From the NCBI GenBank assembly GCA_012516225.1, contig JAAYWX010000066.1:1-11893 (forward strand): a DNA stretch of 11,893 nt. Direction: 5' to 3'. Source of the stretch: Clostridiales bacterium (GTDB lineage: Bacteria; Bacillota; Clostridia; Oscillospirales; Oscillospiraceae). Made by a program: the position numbers and the translations under genes. Below the pieces are notes generated by a model, which saw nothing but the letters and a program-made list of their open reading frames with translations, searched no databases and was not told where the DNA came from. Shown here in pieces: positions 1-6,581 of the stretch (its first letter is position 1; each line of letters begins with the position of its first letter).

Positions 1-485
1 AAGCAGGCGTCAGCGGCTTTTTCTTTGCAACTCAGTGCGCAACATATGATTATCTGACAGATGAGCTTTTTGCAGAGTTCTGCAAGCCCTATGATTATAA
101 AGTCATAAATTCGTATAAGGACAAGACATGGTTCAATGTTGTTCATATACACGGAGCAAACATAATGTTTGATACAGTCAGCAAATATCCGTGCAATGTA
201 ATAAACTGGCACGACCGCTATACAAGCCCGAGTTTGGCTGAAGCCCGCGAAAAAAGCCAGAAAGTTTTCTTGGGAGGTCTGCGCGAAATTCCGACTTTTG
301 TAGGAAGTGCCCTTCACTATGAAAGCGTTCTTGCGTCAGAGACACCGGAATTTATAAAGAACCATGTAAGGGAAGCTGTACAGATGGTAAACGGCAAAGG
401 GCTGATAATAGGACCGGGATGCGTGGTTGACCCCAAAGCGCCGGAAGAGAATCTTTTGGCGGTACGAGAGGCAGTGGAAAGATGA
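1..485 (+). CDS. URO-D family protein (C-terminal part, 5' end outside window)
   Basis: The reading frame is open from the window edge (first full codon at position 3) to TGA at 483-485, giving about 160 C-terminal residues. The pattern is that of the uroporphyrinogen decarboxylase fold used by UroD and by corrinoid:CoM-type methyltransferases such as MtaA. It shows a beta-strand ending in HIHG (window residues 48-51), a following VINWHDR, then FLGGL, and a C-terminal GLIIGPGCVVDP (around residues 134-145). Full-length relatives are about 330-380 aa, so about half is missing. In MtaA-like zinc methyltransferases the metal ligands are HxC plus a distal Cys; here H48 and H50 plus C140 occupy comparable places, so the second ligand would be His. 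The stop overlaps the next start (ATGA), which implies translational coupling to the EamA transporter. True haem-pathway UroD is unlikely given the context; a specialised methyltransferase or decarboxylase is my inference. Confidence 0.8.
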   Translation, partial: AGVSGFFFATQCATYDYLTDELFAEFCKPYDYKVINSYKDKTWFNVVHIHGANIMFDTVSKYPCNVINWHDRYTSPSLAEAREKSQKVFLGGLREIPTFVGSALHYESVLASETPEFIKNHVREAVQMVNGKGLIIGPGCVVDPKAPEENLLAVREAVER

Positions 486-1363
486 CTAAAAAACAAAAGG
501 CGATTCTTCTTATGCTGCTGTCAACGTTTAGCTTCAGTGTTATGCAGCTGATAGTTAAACTTTCAAGCGGCAGCATTCCGACGATGGAGCAGGTCTTTGC
601 AAGAAACTTTGTCACGATGGTTTACCCCGTTTTTGCAATTATAAAGACAAAGACTCCCGCATTTGGGAAAAAAGAAAACTGGTTCGCTCTTTTTCTGAGG
701 GCTATACTGGGGTATATCGGAGTAGTCGGCTATTTCTACGCCACCAACCATATGAATGTTGCCGATGCTTCACTGCTTCACAGAAGTTCGCCTTTCTTTA
801 CAATTCTTTTTGCGGCTATTTTTTTGAAAGATAAACTTAAAAAGCCGCATGTAGCCGCTTTGCTGATTGCCTTTATCGGAACTGTTCTTGTTATAAATCC
901 GAGCCTTGATATAGAAAAGGCATGGCCGGCTATTGTAGGACTTATTTCTGCTATAACTGCTGGCGGTGCGTACGTTGCGATAAGCTATCTCAAAGGAAAA
1001 GAAAGTAACAATACGATTATTTTTACGTTTTCGCTTTTGTCTTGCGTTCTAAGCGTTATTTTCGGATGGAGAAATTTTATTATGCCAAGTTCATCGGACT
1101 GGCTGATGCTTGCGGGTATAGGAATTACTGCGGCGGTCGGACAGATTACTTTGACGCAGGCATATAAAATGACCAACCCCGGAGAAGTGAGCATTATAAA
1201 CTATCTCGGCATTATTTTCTCGGCTGTTTTTGGTATTGTATTCCTTGATGAAAGCATTGGCACAAGAAGTCTTATTGGCATGATAATGATTTTTGCGGCC
1301 GCTTTATTGTTGTATTTCGACAAAAATAGCAGCGAAGCGAAATCTAAGCAAAGTGGTAATTGA
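482..1363 (+). CDS. DMT superfamily transporter, EamA domains
   Basis: This 293-aa protein is almost entirely hydrophobic and has two tandem EamA halves, fitting the usual 10-helix drug/metabolite transporter of about 290-300 aa. The first half ends with the typical segment at residues 96-137, which includes SPFFTILFAAIFLKDKLK. The second half has its counterpart at 235-277, with IFSAVFGIVFLDESIG. Such proteins export or import small metabolites through the inner membrane; the substrate cannot be predicted. The ATG at 482 overlaps the TGA of the URO-D gene, so the start is set by coupling, with a purine-rich GGAAAG just upstream. The C-terminus is short, hydrophilic and basic (KNSSEAKSKQSGN). 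Co-translation with the URO-D protein suggests that it moves a substrate or product of that enzyme, but this is inference. Confidence 0.87.
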   Translation: MTKKQKAILLMLLSTFSFSVMQLIVKLSSGSIPTMEQVFARNFVTMVYPVFAIIKTKTPAFGKKENWFALFLRAILGYIGVVGYFYATNHMNVADASLLHRSSPFFTILFAAIFLKDKLKKPHVAALLIAFIGTVLVINPSLDIEKAWPAIVGLISAITAGGAYVAISYLKGKESNNTIIFTFSLLSCVLSVIFGWRNFIMPSSSDWLMLAGIGITAAVGQITLTQAYKMTNPGEVSIINYLGIIFSAVFGIVFLDESIGTRSLIGMIMIFAAALLLYFDKNSSEAKSKQSGN

Positions 1364-1388
1364 CAACTTACATTTGGCTTGTTATGAT
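1360..1388 (+). promoter_or_regulatory. sigma-A-type promoter for the CDF gene
   Basis: A perfect -35 box TTGACA (1360-1365) is followed after 17 bp by TATGAT (1383-1388). The -35 overlaps the TGA stop of the EamA gene (1361-1363). Transcription would start near 1395, leaving a leader of only about 20 nt before the GTG start at 1415. Confidence 0.75.
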
Positions 1389-1414
1389 ATGTCTATACAA
1401 TTTGGAGGTAACAT

Positions 1415-2347
1415 GTGAAGACAAATTTTGAGAGCTCTGCAATTGATCCAGCCGTAAAAAAGGCCATAGCGACAAAGGTGTCGTGGGTCGGAATTATTGG
1501 CAATGTGATTCTTACGCTGTTTAAGCTGTTTGCCGGAATTGTTGCACATTCCGGTGCGATGGTGTCGGACAGTATTCACTCTGCCTCTGATGTTTTAAGT
1601 ACATTTGTTGTTTTGATAAGTGTAAAGCTGGCACATAGAGATGCGGACGACAAACATCCTTACGGACATGAACGTTTTGAATGTGTCGCGGCACTGCTTC
1701 TTGCGTTTTTCCTTTGCACAATAGGTATCGGAATCGGTTACTCAGGTATTAAAAAGATATTTGCCGACAGTTCCGAACTCGCTGTTCCTGGTGCATTGGC
1801 GCTTGTTGCCGCCGGCGTTTCGATCGTTACCAAAGAGGCAATGTATTGGTACACGATTATCGCCGCAAGGAAAATCGATTCCGGTGTGCTTAAGGCAAGC
1901 GCATGGGATCACCGCTCTGACGCCTTTTCCTCAATCGGCAGCTTTGCGGGCATACTCGGCGCAAGAATCGGATTCCCCAAACTGGACGCGGTTGCCAGCG
2001 TAATTATCTGCCTGTTCATTATAAAGGTGTCTTATGATATCTTTATGGATGCTGTGAACAGAATGATAGATAAGTCCTGCAGTGATGAATTTGTTGAGGA
2101 AGTAAAGGAAACCATAAAGAAGGATCCCAACATCGTCAGCATAGACGATATAAAAACGCGTATGTTCGGCGACAGGATATATGTTGATGTCGAAATTACG
2201 GTTGACGGGCAGAAAGTTTTGACGGATGCGCATTCGGTTGCGGAAAATGCACATGATATGATAGAGCAGCATTTCCCACAGGTAAAGCACTGTATGGTTC
2301 ATGTAAACCCAACAACAGAAGAAGACAGGATAAATATTTGCAAGTAA
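1415..2347 (+). CDS. cation diffusion facilitator (CDF) family metal efflux transporter
   Basis: This 310-aa protein has the full CDF arrangement of six membrane segments and a cytoplasmic C-terminal domain. The helix 2 signature SDSIHSASD is at residues 51-59, followed by the family's ADDKHPYGHERFE at 77-89. The helix 5 signature AWDHRSDAFSS is at 163-173, and the C-terminal domain contains DAHSVAENAH and KHCMVHVNP. CDF proteins exchange divalent cations (Zn, Fe, Mn, Co) for protons to export excess metal. Aligned to E. coli YiiP, the transport site is H55/D59 in helix 2 and D165/D169 in helix 5, so the helix 5 His common in zinc transporters is Asp here; metal preference is therefore open. 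Translation starts at GTG 1415, because the ATG at 1413 is followed at once by TGA, and GGAGGT lies at 1405-1409. The gene has its own promoter. Confidence 0.92.
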   Translation: MKTNFESSAIDPAVKKAIATKVSWVGIIGNVILTLFKLFAGIVAHSGAMVSDSIHSASDVLSTFVVLISVKLAHRDADDKHPYGHERFECVAALLLAFFLCTIGIGIGYSGIKKIFADSSELAVPGALALVAAGVSIVTKEAMYWYTIIAARKIDSGVLKASAWDHRSDAFSSIGSFAGILGARIGFPKLDAVASVIICLFIIKVSYDIFMDAVNRMIDKSCSDEFVEEVKETIKKDPNIVSIDDIKTRMFGDRIYVDVEITVDGQKVLTDAHSVAENAHDMIEQHFPQVKHCMVHVNPTTEEDRINICK

Positions 2348-2359
2348 CAGTGTCCTTAC

Positions 2360-2376
2360 TACTGAGGAGATCAGTA
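2360..2376 (+). promoter_or_regulatory. small hairpin upstream of the tctC ribosome binding site
   Basis: TACTGA (2360-2365) and TCAGTA (2371-2376) form a 6-bp perfect stem with loop GGAGA, about 10 nt upstream of the tctC Shine-Dalgarno AAGGAGG (2387-2393). It has no U-tract, so it is not a terminator. It could be a weak mRNA processing or stability element, or chance. Confidence 0.3.
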
Positions 2377-2400
2377 AGAAAATAAAAAGGAGGAATTATT

Positions 2401-3459
2401 ATGAAAAAGTTGGCAGCACTGCTTCTTGCCGCTGCTATGGTACTCTCATTAGCTGCCTGTGGTACGTCTAATAAGAATGCCGGAGAAGAATCACCCGCTC
2501 CTTCCGCAAGCCCTGCTGCCGGGACAGCGGAAAGCACCTGGAATGTTACTCGCCCCGAGGGACTCCCCGCGGATTTCCCCAGCAAGGAAATCACCTATAT
2601 CTATCCCTTTGGCGTAGGGTCCATGCAGGACATTTATTTCCGAATCCTTGCCGAGAAGATCAAAGAGAAGGAAGGATGGAAATACGGTTTTGTTGTTAAG
2701 CAGCAGGAAGGTGCCAGCGGTGACATCGGCTGGACAAACTTTATTAAATCGAAGCCGGACGGATATACAATCGGCTTTGCACCGACTGCACAGCAGATAA
2801 CCGCTATTGCTTACGGCAAAAACTACACTGCGGACAATATGGCCTATATATTCAACATGATGAGTGACCCCGGTGCCGTAGGTGTATCAAGCAAATCACA
2901 ATATGCCACACTTCAGGATCTTATGAACGCCGCCAAGGAAAATCCGGGCAAGATTACCATAGGCGTAACATCCGTTACGGGAAGTGAAGGCCTTGCCGTT
3001 CTTCAGCTTGAAGAGGCTTCCGGCGCTAAGTTCAAAGTTGTACCGTATGACGGAGAAACAGAGGTTCTGACAGCGGTTGCCGGCGGACATTGTGATGCTT
3101 ACTGTCTTAACGTAGGCGATCTGGCAACATTCCTGAGCGAAGGCTCCATTAAAATTCTGGCTGTCGGAAGCGAGGAACGCTCTGAACTCGTTCCTGATGT
3201 ACCGACTTACAAAGAGTGCGGATACGACGTAATCCAGGTCAACAGCAGAGCAATCGCCGCTCCCGCCGGAACAGACGAAGCCATAATCAAGTATCTGTCT
3301 GACTGCTTTGTTGCCGCAGCCAACGATCCAGATGTCAAGGCACAGTGCGCAGATATGACAATTCCCTATGACACAAAAGACTACAAAGAAACAACTGAAA
3401 TGTTTATGGGATACTTCAAGACCTATAAGGACCTTTGGGAGAAAGAGCCTTGGGCATAA
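2401..3459 (+). CDS. tctC: tripartite tricarboxylate transporter substrate-binding lipoprotein (TctC family)
   Basis: This is a 352-aa extracytoplasmic binding protein. Residues 1-20 form a lipoprotein signal: MKK, a hydrophobic stretch, then the lipobox LAAC with C20 as the lipidated residue. A Ser/Pro/Ala-rich linker follows to about residue 45. TctC/Bug family marks follow: GASGDIG and KPDGYTIGF (104-126), a central GKITIGVTSVTGSEGLA (183-199), and near the end VPDVPTYKECGYD (264-276) and APAGTDEAI (287-295). Members bind a carboxylate such as citrate or tartrate and deliver it to the TctA/TctB membrane complex; the ligand here cannot be told. The ATG is preceded by a strong AAGGAGG. The gene follows the CDF gene by 53 bp without a clear promoter, so it may be co-transcribed with it or have an unrecognised promoter. 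Confidence 0.93.
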   Translation: MKKLAALLLAAAMVLSLAACGTSNKNAGEESPAPSASPAAGTAESTWNVTRPEGLPADFPSKEITYIYPFGVGSMQDIYFRILAEKIKEKEGWKYGFVVKQQEGASGDIGWTNFIKSKPDGYTIGFAPTAQQITAIAYGKNYTADNMAYIFNMMSDPGAVGVSSKSQYATLQDLMNAAKENPGKITIGVTSVTGSEGLAVLQLEEASGAKFKVVPYDGETEVLTAVAGGHCDAYCLNVGDLATFLSEGSIKILAVGSEERSELVPDVPTYKECGYDVIQVNSRAIAAPAGTDEAIIKYLSDCFVAAANDPDVKAQCADMTIPYDTKDYKETTEMFMGYFKTYKDLWEKEPWA

Positions 3460-3496
3460 GTTACAACAACACTTAATTATTCTGGTTGAGTAAGAG

Positions 3497-3542
3497 GTAA
3501 TAGTCTCATGTATGAGCTTTGCAGATTACATGAGACTATTAC
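3497..3542. repeat. perfect 16-bp inverted repeat between tctC and tctB
   Basis: GTAATAGTCTCATGTA (3497-3512) is exactly complementary to TACATGAGACTATTAC (3527-3542), with a 14-nt loop. It begins 37 nt after the tctC stop. No T-run follows (the next bases are GCAAAG), so it is not a classical terminator. In mRNA it would form a very stable hairpin 52 nt upstream of the tctB start. The likeliest role is protecting or processing the tctC transcript so that the binding protein is made in excess over the membrane subunits, by analogy with intercistronic hairpins in other binding-protein operons. A DNA-level operator is the alternative. Confidence 0.85.
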
Positions 3543-3594
3543 GCAAAGTTATACATATTATCCTTGCGTGCTAAAAAAGAGAGGGGATTTAGCA

Positions 3595-4038
3595 TTGAAA
3601 AAAGAAAAAGGTTTTAATTATAACCTGTTGAGCTGCATCTTCATGTATGTGATGTCAGGAGCTTTCCTGATATCGTCTTTTACGATTGAAGACCGCGCTT
3701 CAAGGACGTTCCCTCAGGTTATATGCGCTCTATGCATTTTTCTGACAACATTGTTTTTAATTCAGATTATAAGAGGGAAATATACAAATACTGACATCAA
3801 CCTTTCCGGTACCGGAAGAGCAATCATGATGGCAGGTATTATACTTCTTTATATTCTTGGAATTAATTTTACCGGGTATTACATAGCGTCATTTATATTT
3901 TTGCCTGCTGCTATGCTTGTTCTCGGACAGAGAAACTGGAAAGTGATAGTCGGTGTCGATGTAGGCGTCGTACTTTTTATCTATCTGTTTTTCGGGATGC
4001 TTTTATCTATGCAGATGCCGGAAGGTATTCTATTTTAA
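3595..4038 (+). CDS. tctB: tripartite tricarboxylate transporter small membrane subunit (TctB family)
   Basis: From TTG at 3595 this gives a 147-aa protein, the usual size for TctB (about 140-160 aa). It has a short basic N-terminus (KKEKGFNYN), four hydrophobic segments, and the family motif around RASRTFPQVI between helices 1 and 2. TctB is the small, poorly conserved membrane subunit that works with TctA. An in-frame ATG exists at 3508, but it sits inside the left arm of the inverted repeat, has no ribosome binding site, and would add 29 polar residues (MYELCRLHETITQ...) unlike the family. The TTG is preceded by GAGGGGAT (3580-3587) at proper spacing, so I choose it. It lies between tctC and tctA, the canonical order. 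Confidence 0.85.
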   Translation: MKKEKGFNYNLLSCIFMYVMSGAFLISSFTIEDRASRTFPQVICALCIFLTTLFLIQIIRGKYTNTDINLSGTGRAIMMAGIILLYILGINFTGYYIASFIFLPAAMLVLGQRNWKVIVGVDVGVVLFIYLFFGMLLSMQMPEGILF

Positions 4039-4076
4039 CTGAAACTGTTTAATTTTTGATTTCTGGGGAGAACACT

Positions 4077-5573
4077 ATGAATATCTTATCATATTTTGCA
4101 CAGTTGTTCACATTACAGAACCTGATGTGGCTATGCATAGGCGCAACGATAGGGGTCGTTTTAGGAGCTTTGCCGGGAATGTCTGCTGATACCGGCATAG
4201 GAATTTTTCTTCCGCTTACTTTTTCGTTGCCACCCACAACCGCTCTTATCTGTCTCGGCGCGATATATGTAACAGGTTCTTACGGCGGAAATATTACGGC
4301 AGTCCTTGTAAATACACCGGGAACATCGGATTCGCTGTTTATGACGCTTGACGGCTATCCAATGACACTGAAAGGCGAAGGGTTGAAAGCTATAGGTGTT
4401 ACCACCATATCCGCTTTTGCAGGCGGCATGGTTGGCTGCCTTGCTCTGCTTTTCATTGCCCCCCAGCTTGCAAAACTTGCTTTCTACTTTGGAGCATGGG
4501 AACTATTCCTGACGGTAATGATGGGCATTATCATCATCATCAGCCTTGTAAAAGAAAGAGCACTTAAAGGCCTTATGAGCGCCACTCTCGGATTTTTGTG
4601 CTCGCTGGTAGGTTTGGACGGGCTTACCGGATTTTCACGATTTAATTTTGGCATAATGGCTATTTATGACGAACTTCCGCTTCTGCCGGTTGTACTTGGA
4701 ATGTTCGCATTCTCACAGGTATTTGTTTTGATTGCGGAAAACAGAAAGTCCATAGTCATCGGCGAAGAAAGCATGAAGGGCAGCGTATGGCTGTCACCTA
4801 AAGAGCTTAAAAACATATTGTTTGAAACCCTCCGTGGTTCTGTAATAGGTACATTAATCGGAATAGTCCCCGCAGCCGGCACAACGGTTGCGGCAGGTAT
4901 GAGCTATAACTTGGCAAGAAGCTCGGATAAAGATCCCGAATCTTTCGGCAAAGGCAATCCTAAAGGACTTGCATCTGTTTCTGCAGCAAATAACGGCGTT
5001 GTTGGCGGCTCACTTGTACCGCTGCTGACGCTCGGTATTCCCGGAAACGGAACATCAGCTCTGTTTATGGCGGCACTGCTGATTCATGGACTTGCCCCCG
5101 GAACGCAGCTTTTCACTACGAACGCAAAATACGTTTACGGACTTATTTTCGGACTTATTTTGGCAAACGTTTTTATACTGCTTTTCGGACTGTACGGAGC
5201 ACGTTTTTATGCGAAAATTACAAAAGTTCCAAGCAGTGTGCTGATTCCCGTTATTACGGCACTGTGCGTTCTCGGTGCTTTCAGCTTCAGATATCTGGCG
5301 TTTGATATGCTGCTGGTTCTGATTTTCGGCGTTATCGGGTATTTTATGGACAGGCTTGGAATACCTCTTGCACCTTTTGTTCTGGCGTTCGTACTCGGAA
5401 AGAGCGCGGAAATCGACCTGCGCCGCGCACTTATATTAATGCAGGGAGATGTCGCCAGCGTTGTACTTACACCGCTTTCAATTCTGCTTATTATCATAGA
5501 TGTTGCCCTGCTTATATGGCCTTTCTGGGACAACATTAAAGCTCTCTTTAAGAAAAAAGAAGTAAAGGCATAG
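4077..5573 (+). CDS. tctA: tripartite tricarboxylate transporter large membrane subunit (TctA family)
   Basis: This is a 498-aa, roughly 12-helix membrane protein with clear TctA motifs. GALPG is at residues 30-34. The strongly conserved loop YGGNITAVLVNTPGT is at 69-83, followed by DGYPMTLKGEG (92-102). The second half repeats the theme with GIPGNGTSALFMAALL and HGLAPGTQLF (about 318-345). TctA forms the permease that takes substrate from TctC, usually driven by the sodium or proton gradient. The ATG at 4077 is chosen because GGGGAG (4065-4070) lies 6 nt upstream; a TTG at 4056 in the same frame would lie upstream of that Shine-Dalgarno. It follows tctB by 38 bp and ends the operon before the terminator at 5720-5750. 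The C-terminus is basic (KKKEVKA). Confidence 0.94.
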   Translation: MNILSYFAQLFTLQNLMWLCIGATIGVVLGALPGMSADTGIGIFLPLTFSLPPTTALICLGAIYVTGSYGGNITAVLVNTPGTSDSLFMTLDGYPMTLKGEGLKAIGVTTISAFAGGMVGCLALLFIAPQLAKLAFYFGAWELFLTVMMGIIIIISLVKERALKGLMSATLGFLCSLVGLDGLTGFSRFNFGIMAIYDELPLLPVVLGMFAFSQVFVLIAENRKSIVIGEESMKGSVWLSPKELKNILFETLRGSVIGTLIGIVPAAGTTVAAGMSYNLARSSDKDPESFGKGNPKGLASVSAANNGVVGGSLVPLLTLGIPGNGTSALFMAALLIHGLAPGTQLFTTNAKYVYGLIFGLILANVFILLFGLYGARFYAKITKVPSSVLIPVITALCVLGAFSFRYLAFDMLLVLIFGVIGYFMDRLGIPLAPFVLAFVLGKSAEIDLRRALILMQGDVASVVLTPLSILLIIIDVALLIWPFWDNIKALFKKKEVKA

Positions 5574-5614
5574 ATACTTTAAACAGCCTTTTACACCTAT
5601 AATTTTTGATTGCC

Positions 5615-5638
5615 CCGGCATAATTTCCCTCGTGCCGG
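5615..5638 (+). repeat. weak inverted repeat after tctA
   Basis: CCGGCA (5615-5620) and TGCCGG (5633-5638) can pair around a 12-nt loop in the tctA 3' untranslated region. There is no T-tract. It is perhaps a transcript-end stabiliser; significance is low. Confidence 0.35.
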
Positions 5639-5719
5639 TAGTGTTATCCATTAACCCTCCTTATTTCAGCATTTATGCGGAAAAGTACAGTAAATCAACT
5701 GCTTTTCCAATAGGCTGAT

Positions 5720-5750
5720 ACGACAGGCATTTTTTGCCTGTCGTTTTTTT
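5720..5750 (+). terminator. Rho-independent terminator of the tct operon
   Basis: The stem is ACGACAGGCA (5720-5729) with TGCCTGTCGT (5735-5744) around loop TTTTT, followed by a run of six further T residues to 5750. It is a textbook intrinsic terminator, 147 nt after the tctA stop and before the pyrR promoter. Confidence 0.92.
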
Positions 5751-5835
5751 ATATCATGATATTGTAATAAAAACTTTGTATGGGTACAAAATATAGCATT
5801 ATTTTTATTGCTTTTGCTAAAATTTAAGAAAATGG

Positions 5836-5864
5836 TTGAAATTTGCTGCAATATAGGTTATTAT
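5836..5864 (+). promoter_or_regulatory. promoter of the pyrR-uraA operon
   Basis: TTGAAA (5836-5841) and TATTAT (5859-5864) are separated by exactly 17 bp in an AT-rich stretch. Transcription would begin near 5871, giving a leader of about 150 nt before pyrR, as expected for an attenuated pyr operon. Confidence 0.7.
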
Positions 5865-5895
5865 GTCCGCGGCTCCTTAAATTCGGTACTGCGAT

Positions 5896-5984
5896 GCCGA
5901 CAAGGTGAAATATCGGATAATCGGCTTTAATGACTCTTGAGTCGGTTTGCAACCTTGTCTGTATGTACAGACAAGGATTTTTTT
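5896..5984 (+). promoter_or_regulatory. pyrR leader attenuator (antiterminator versus terminator)
   Basis: GACAAGGT (5899-5906) is complementary to ACCTTGTC (5952-5959), and the latter is also most of the 5' arm of the terminator stem (5953-5962). The two pairings exclude each other, so the upstream one acts as an antiterminator. The upstream strand can itself be tied up by GCCGA (5896-5900) with TCGGC (5921-5925), or CCGAC (5897-5901) with GTCGG (5941-5945), which would free the terminator. Between the arms, after CTTTAAT, the RNA can form GAC-UCUUGA-GUC (5932-5943), a hexaloop hairpin ending in GA. It resembles the PyrR binding loop but departs from the Bacillus consensus. By the known mechanism, PyrR-UMP binding would favour termination when pyrimidines are plentiful. 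The switch is seen; the PyrR site is inferred. Confidence 0.7.
5953..5984 (+). terminator. leader terminator upstream of pyrR
   Basis: CCTTGTCTGT (5953-5962) pairs perfectly with ACAGACAAGG (5967-5976) around ATGT, and is followed by A and seven T residues (5978-5984). It lies about 90-110 nt into the leader and stops transcription before pyrR unless the upstream antiterminator forms. Confidence 0.9.
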
Positions 5985-6020
5985 ATGCAAAAACAGGATT
6001 TTTCATCTGGAGGACAAATA

Positions 6021-6557
6021 ATGAAACTAAAAGCTCAGATTATGGGGGAAGATGACGTAAAACGCGTACTGGTTCGTATTTCACATGAAATAATAGAGAA
6101 AAACCATGGTACGGACAACATTTGCCTGATAGGCATAAAGACTCGAGGAATTCCTCTTGCGTACAGAATAGCGCAGAATATCAAAGCAATTGCAAATACC
6201 GATATTGATGTCGGTAAACTGGATATAACGCTTTATCGCGACGACTTAACTAAAATTGATAAAGACCCTGTTGTCAGCGATACTGATGTGCCGTTTTCAG
6301 TAGAAGGCAAAACGGTTATCTTGGTTGACGATGTCATTTTTACGGGTAGGACAGCCCGTGCAGCGCTTGATGCAGTAATGCAGCTTGGCCGTCCGGCAAG
6401 GGTTCAGCTTGCCATTTTAATTGACCGTGGGCATAGTGAGCTTCCAATAAAGGCGACTTATGTCGGCAAAAATATCCCCACTTCTTTAAACGAGATAGTT
6501 TCAGTCCGGCTGACTGAGCATGACGGCACTACAAATGTATCGATATATGAAAAATAA
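6021..6557 (+). CDS. pyrR: bifunctional pyr operon attenuator / uracil phosphoribosyltransferase PyrR
   Basis: From ATG 6021 the product is 178 aa, the normal PyrR length (about 175-180). It has a type I phosphoribosyltransferase fold: GIKTRGIPLA (38-47) for the PPi loop, LYRDDL (71-76), the PRPP-binding VILVDDVIFTGRT (99-111) with its DD pair, and the PyrR hallmark LIDRGHSELPIKATYVGKNI (133-152). PyrR binds pyr mRNA leaders in response to UMP and makes transcription terminate; many members also convert uracil and PRPP to UMP. The start is chosen because TGGAGG lies at 6008-6013. In-frame upstream ATG 5985 would begin directly on the terminator T-run and add 12 non-family residues. It is first in an operon with uraA, 24 bp upstream of it, and is probably autoregulated through the leader. 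Confidence 0.95.
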   Translation: MKLKAQIMGEDDVKRVLVRISHEIIEKNHGTDNICLIGIKTRGIPLAYRIAQNIKAIANTDIDVGKLDITLYRDDLTKIDKDPVVSDTDVPFSVEGKTVILVDDVIFTGRTARAALDAVMQLGRPARVQLAILIDRGHSELPIKATYVGKNIPTSLNEIVSVRLTEHDGTTNVSIYEK

Positions 6558-6581
6558 TTATATTTTAAGAGGAGAGAACGT

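Noticed and set aside
3508..3594. N-terminal extension of TctB from ATG 3508
   Set aside because: The ATG is inside the left arm of the inverted repeat, lacks a ribosome binding site, and the added residues do not resemble TctB; TTG 3595 has a good Shine-Dalgarno and gives the family length.
5751..5762. Palindrome ATATCATGATAT after the tct terminator
   Set aside because: A short AT-rich palindrome in an AT-rich spacer is expected by chance and is not placed on a promoter.
5937..6020. Upstream starts for pyrR, including ATG 5985
   Set aside because: They lie within the attenuator and its T-run; ATG 6021 has GGAGG and yields normal PyrR length.
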